From Crocinitomicaceae bacterium (GTDB lineage: Bacteria > Bacteroidota > Bacteroidia > Flavobacteriales_D > Crocinitomicaceae): a stretch of 64,000 bases of DNA. Below are positions 61,410 to 64,000 of this stretch, one piece after another. A program made the translations under genes and the position numbers. The number at the start of each line of letters is the position of its first letter. Within the stretch, counting starts at the first letter, position 1. Below the pieces are notes generated by a model, which had not been told where the DNA came from, did no database searches, and worked only from the letters and a program-made list of their open reading frames with translations. Where the stretch lies: NCBI GenBank assembly GCA_029254025.1, contig JAQWYK010000032.1, positions 1 to 64,000 of the forward strand, written 5' to 3'.

Positions 61410-63818
61410 TTGTTGAGAATCGCTCTATTTTTACTCTTCTTTTCCACAGTTTGCCAGTCATGGTCTCAGGAGGGAACACTTTTCGGTCGTATTACGGATG
61501 AAAAGGGAGAACCTCTAATTGGCGCTACTATCATCTACAAGGGGGATGTTACGCGAGGAGCCACAGCTGATTTTGATGGGAATTACTCGTTGAAATTGCC
61601 TGTCGGGACCCAACGTCTTCTATGTCGTTTTACGAACAAAGTGACAGATACCTTGAGCGTGGAAATAAGCGAAAATGGGTATATGGAAAGAAATATTGTA
61701 CTCATAGACTTTTCGGATGTTACAGAGTTGGAAGGTATAGATATTCGCATCGGCAAGTTTGATAAACGACCAGAGGATATTACGGTGTCCGTTGAAATAA
61801 TAAAGCCTGAAATTATTGAGAATAAAAATACCAGAAGTGTTGAGACCATTTTGGATCAGACTCCTGGATTAAACATATTAGATGGGGAACCTCAAATTAG
61901 AGGAGGAAGCGGATTTACATTTGGCGTGGGAAGTAAAGTTGCAGTTATTGTTGATGACATGCCAATGCTATCTGGAGATGCTGGTCGACCAGAATGGGGG
62001 TTTATTCCTGTGGAGAATATTAAGCAAATTGAGGTCGTTAAAGGGGCAGGATCTGTTTTATCTGGAAGTTCAGCCTTGTCCGGAGCAATTCATATTCGTA
62101 CGAAATACCCAACCGCAGAACCCTTAACTAAAGTAAATGTGTATTCTGGATTCTATAGCGCTCCGGCTGAGGATCAAGTGTGGTGGACGGATGCCCCATT
62201 GATTGCAGGAACTAATTTTTTACACAGTAGAATTGTTGGACAGTGGGATGTAGTTGTAGGTGGAAATTTGAATTACGATCATGGCTATATTGGTCCACCG
62301 GTTCAAGATCCTTTTATCGAACAATCTTTTCCTGACACAGTGTCTAACTTCTCCAATCGACAAATGAGTTCAAGAAGAGCGCGAATAAACTTCAATTTGC
62401 GCAGGCGATCCGCCAAGAATCGTGGATTATCTTATGGCTTAAATGGTAATTTGATGAAGAACTATTCTCCATTGGTATTTGCATGGCTCAACGATACATC
62501 CGGACTGTTTCAAGGCTATCCTGGTGCTACGTTTTTGCAAGAACAAACCCTGTTTAACTTCGACCCGTTTATACATTTAAATTTAGAGTCGGGTTCAAAA
62601 CACAAGCTGCGCGGTAGATTATTGTCAGCGAACAATCAGATTACAGGGAATCAGTCAAATCAGTCGTTAGTCATGTTTGGAGATTACCAGTTTCAGCGAT
62701 TGTATTCTTCCTTGGCAAATCTTGAATTTATTGGTGGTTTATCTGGCCAATATACTGATTCTTATGCTGAGTTGTACGCAGGATCAGGTAAGCCCGATAA
62801 CACACTGCTTAATGTGTCTGGCTATGCACAGCTGGAAAAGAAGTTTTATAAGATCTTAAATCTTTCCTTAGGCGGGCGAATTGAGTATTTCGCGTTAAAC
62901 GATTCGATAACTGCTATTCAACCTATATTTAGGGCTGGAGGTAGTTTGAAGGTGCATCAAGAGACGTATCTCCGCATGTCTTTTGGTCAAGGTTATCGTT
63001 TTCCAACAATTACGGAACGTTTTATTCAAACGGGAATTGGAAATTTCGGGGTTTTTCCCAATCCCGAATTAAAACCAGAGCTATCTACCAATAGCGAAGT
63101 AGGAATTAAGCAAGGGTTGAAATTCGGTAAAGTATTTGGCTATTTGGACATAGCAGGATTTTGGCAGGAATATGAAAACACAATTGAATATTTATTCGGT
63201 TTTTGGGACTTGACCTCTCCGGTTGGTGCAGGATTCAAATTTTTGAATACAGGTAGATCTAGGGTGATTGGAATCGATATTTCGTTTTCTGGTCAGGCCA
63301 AAATCGATAAGAACAATACCATCAATTTTATTTCTGGATACAATTACATACTTCCCAAAACATTAAATCCTGATTTAATTTATGCTGTTGATAGTCATCC
63401 AGTTAATCCCAGAAGTTACAGTTACAACAGTTCTTCATTGAACCCAGAACGCCAAATTTTAAAGTATCGCTTCTTGCACAATGTGAAGGCAGATGTGGAA
63501 TGGGTGTATAAAAAACGTTTTGCCCTTGGTTTTTCTGCAAAATACTTCAGTAAAATGGAAAATTTAGATGCGGTCATTGAAGAATTTGAAGAAAGTACTG
63601 CTGTAATTAATACCATTCAGAACATCCGGTACATGGATTACTTTAAAGCAAATCAGCAAGGGAATTGGATTTTAGATGCTCGGGTGAGTTACGAGATTAA
63701 TAAAAAGCACAAAGTGGGTTTGATTTCCTCTAACTTATTGAATAATATTTACTCATTAAGACCGCTGAAGATAGAACAACTGCGAACAGTTATGCTTCAA
63801 TATACCTTAAAACTTTAG
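61410..63818 (+). CDS. TonB-dependent outer-membrane receptor (TTG start)
   Basis: An 802-residue receptor. No ATG is available before the signal peptide (LRIALFLLFFSTVCQSWS), so TTG 61410 (or 61413) must be the start. Order: signal; carboxypeptidase-regulatory-like domain (about 22-105; FGRITDEKGEPLIGATIIYK); plug (about 120-235; ETILDQTPGLNILDGEPQIR, SALSGAIHIRT); barrel to the C-terminus (MLQYTLKL). Looks like a siderophore/cobalamin-type small receptor. Pair with the upstream T9SS protein. Its stop shares bases with the opposing partial gene. Confidence 0.9.
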   Translation: MLRIALFLLFFSTVCQSWSQEGTLFGRITDEKGEPLIGATIIYKGDVTRGATADFDGNYSLKLPVGTQRLLCRFTNKVTDTLSVEISENGYMERNIVLIDFSDVTELEGIDIRIGKFDKRPEDITVSVEIIKPEIIENKNTRSVETILDQTPGLNILDGEPQIRGGSGFTFGVGSKVAVIVDDMPMLSGDAGRPEWGFIPVENIKQIEVVKGAGSVLSGSSALSGAIHIRTKYPTAEPLTKVNVYSGFYSAPAEDQVWWTDAPLIAGTNFLHSRIVGQWDVVVGGNLNYDHGYIGPPVQDPFIEQSFPDTVSNFSNRQMSSRRARINFNLRRRSAKNRGLSYGLNGNLMKNYSPLVFAWLNDTSGLFQGYPGATFLQEQTLFNFDPFIHLNLESGSKHKLRGRLLSANNQITGNQSNQSLVMFGDYQFQRLYSSLANLEFIGGLSGQYTDSYAELYAGSGKPDNTLLNVSGYAQLEKKFYKILNLSLGGRIEYFALNDSITAIQPIFRAGGSLKVHQETYLRMSFGQGYRFPTITERFIQTGIGNFGVFPNPELKPELSTNSEVGIKQGLKFGKVFGYLDIAGFWQEYENTIEYLFGFWDLTSPVGAGFKFLNTGRSRVIGIDISFSGQAKIDKNNTINFISGYNYILPKTLNPDLIYAVDSHPVNPRSYSYNSSSLNPERQILKYRFLHNVKADVEWVYKKRFALGFSAKYFSKMENLDAVIEEFEESTAVINTIQNIRYMDYFKANQQGNWILDARVSYEINKKHKVGLISSNLLNNIYSLRPLKIEQLRTVMLQYTLKL

Positions 63819-64000
63819 TCGGAAGGACAATTTTCTTTAAGCTTTAGCATTTCTTCTCCAGACATGAGTTGGAATTCTTCACAAAGAGCGTCTCTGTGTG
63901 CAATTAACGCGTCTAAACTATCTTTTCCCAATACGGAATATTCCCGGTGAAAGAAACTTTCTGACAATTGATTTACGGCATCACCGGCCTCAATGCACGT
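63815..64000 (-). CDS. C-terminal end of an unidentified protein (runs off the window)
   Basis: The minus strand is open from the window edge to TAA at 63817-63815, giving the last 61 residues. They are polar and helical with three cysteines (CIEAGDAVNQLSESFFHREY at the edge, ending LKLKENCPSD). The stop overlaps the TonB receptor stop on the other strand. Codon use is gene-like, but there is too little to name a family. Confidence 0.6.
   Translation of the reverse strand, partial: TCIEAGDAVNQLSESFFHREYSVLGKDSLDALIAHRDALCEEFQLMSGEEMLKLKENCPSD

Overview
The window looks like a stretch of chromosome from a free-living, aerobic member of the Bacteroidota, most likely Flavobacteriales (Cryomorphaceae/Crocinitomicaceae-like). 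The evidence is: AT-rich DNA; promoter-like TAnnTTTG elements; type IX secretion (T9SS) sorting domains of types A and B; TonB-dependent receptors with carboxypeptidase-regulatory-like N-termini; a fused branched-chain 2-oxoacid dehydrogenase E1; the ftsX-DUF3098-uppP-truB and panC/glycogen-synthase-like/DUF4270/glmS gene orders; and a caa3/aa3-type oxidase cluster with two Cox3 genes. No prophage, CRISPR array, insertion sequence or resistance island was seen.

Layout. 1-4 kb (minus strand): ahcY, an FkbM methyltransferase, and a nadC / unknown acidic protein / PaaI-like thioesterase operon. 4-10.4 kb (plus): heme and cytochrome oxidase genes (ctaB, two Cox3 genes with large soluble insertions, a subunit IV, a degenerate SCO-like protein, a canonical SCO lipoprotein, DUF420), then exodeoxyribonuclease III. 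10.4-14.5 kb (minus): a Wzx-like flippase and an AsmA-like protein, followed by a small frameshifted lipoprotein gene. 14.9-17.8 kb: acyl-CoA thioesterase, hemJ, tatD, ansA. 17.9-20.5 kb (minus): truB, uppP, DUF3098, ftsX. 20.7-25.1 kb (plus): a YceI lipoprotein, then an overlapping methionine-salvage operon mtnB-mtnD-mtnC-mtnA plus a HAD phosphatase. 25-32 kb: methylmalonyl-CoA epimerase, a T9SS substrate, a peptide-binding lipoprotein followed by a TonB receptor, a free-standing NUMOD4/HNH nuclease, a small membrane protein and an orphan T9SS-tail fragment. 32-38.4 kb: a PhoR/PhoB-like two-component system next to a beta-helix lipoprotein and a large TonB receptor. 38.5-47.3 kb: fused E1, a 1297-residue type B T9SS protein, DUF2141, a protein with a nucleoside-phosphorylase-like C-terminal half, and DUF2164. 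47.4-56 kb: an initiator tRNA-Met, an ABC-F ATPase, an M1 aminopeptidase lipoprotein, an orphan biotin-carrier protein, a voltage-gated ion channel, a glycosyltransferase and panC. 56-64 kb: glycogen-synthase-like protein, DUF4270, glmS, a small membrane ORF, a T9SS protein plus TonB receptor pair, and the C-terminal end of an unidentified minus-strand gene.

Most of the window is housekeeping and ordinary. The most unusual material is: three TonB receptors each paired with a different kind of exported non-SusD partner; a threefold repeated soluble module inside a Cox3 subunit; a candidate operator of 16-bp direct repeats between the two-component system and its neighbouring exported genes; several TAnnTTTG boxes placed 4-8 nt before start codons (possible leaderless mRNAs); and gene remnants (a frameshifted lipoprotein, an orphan T9SS tail). 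No convincing new defence or mobile system was found.
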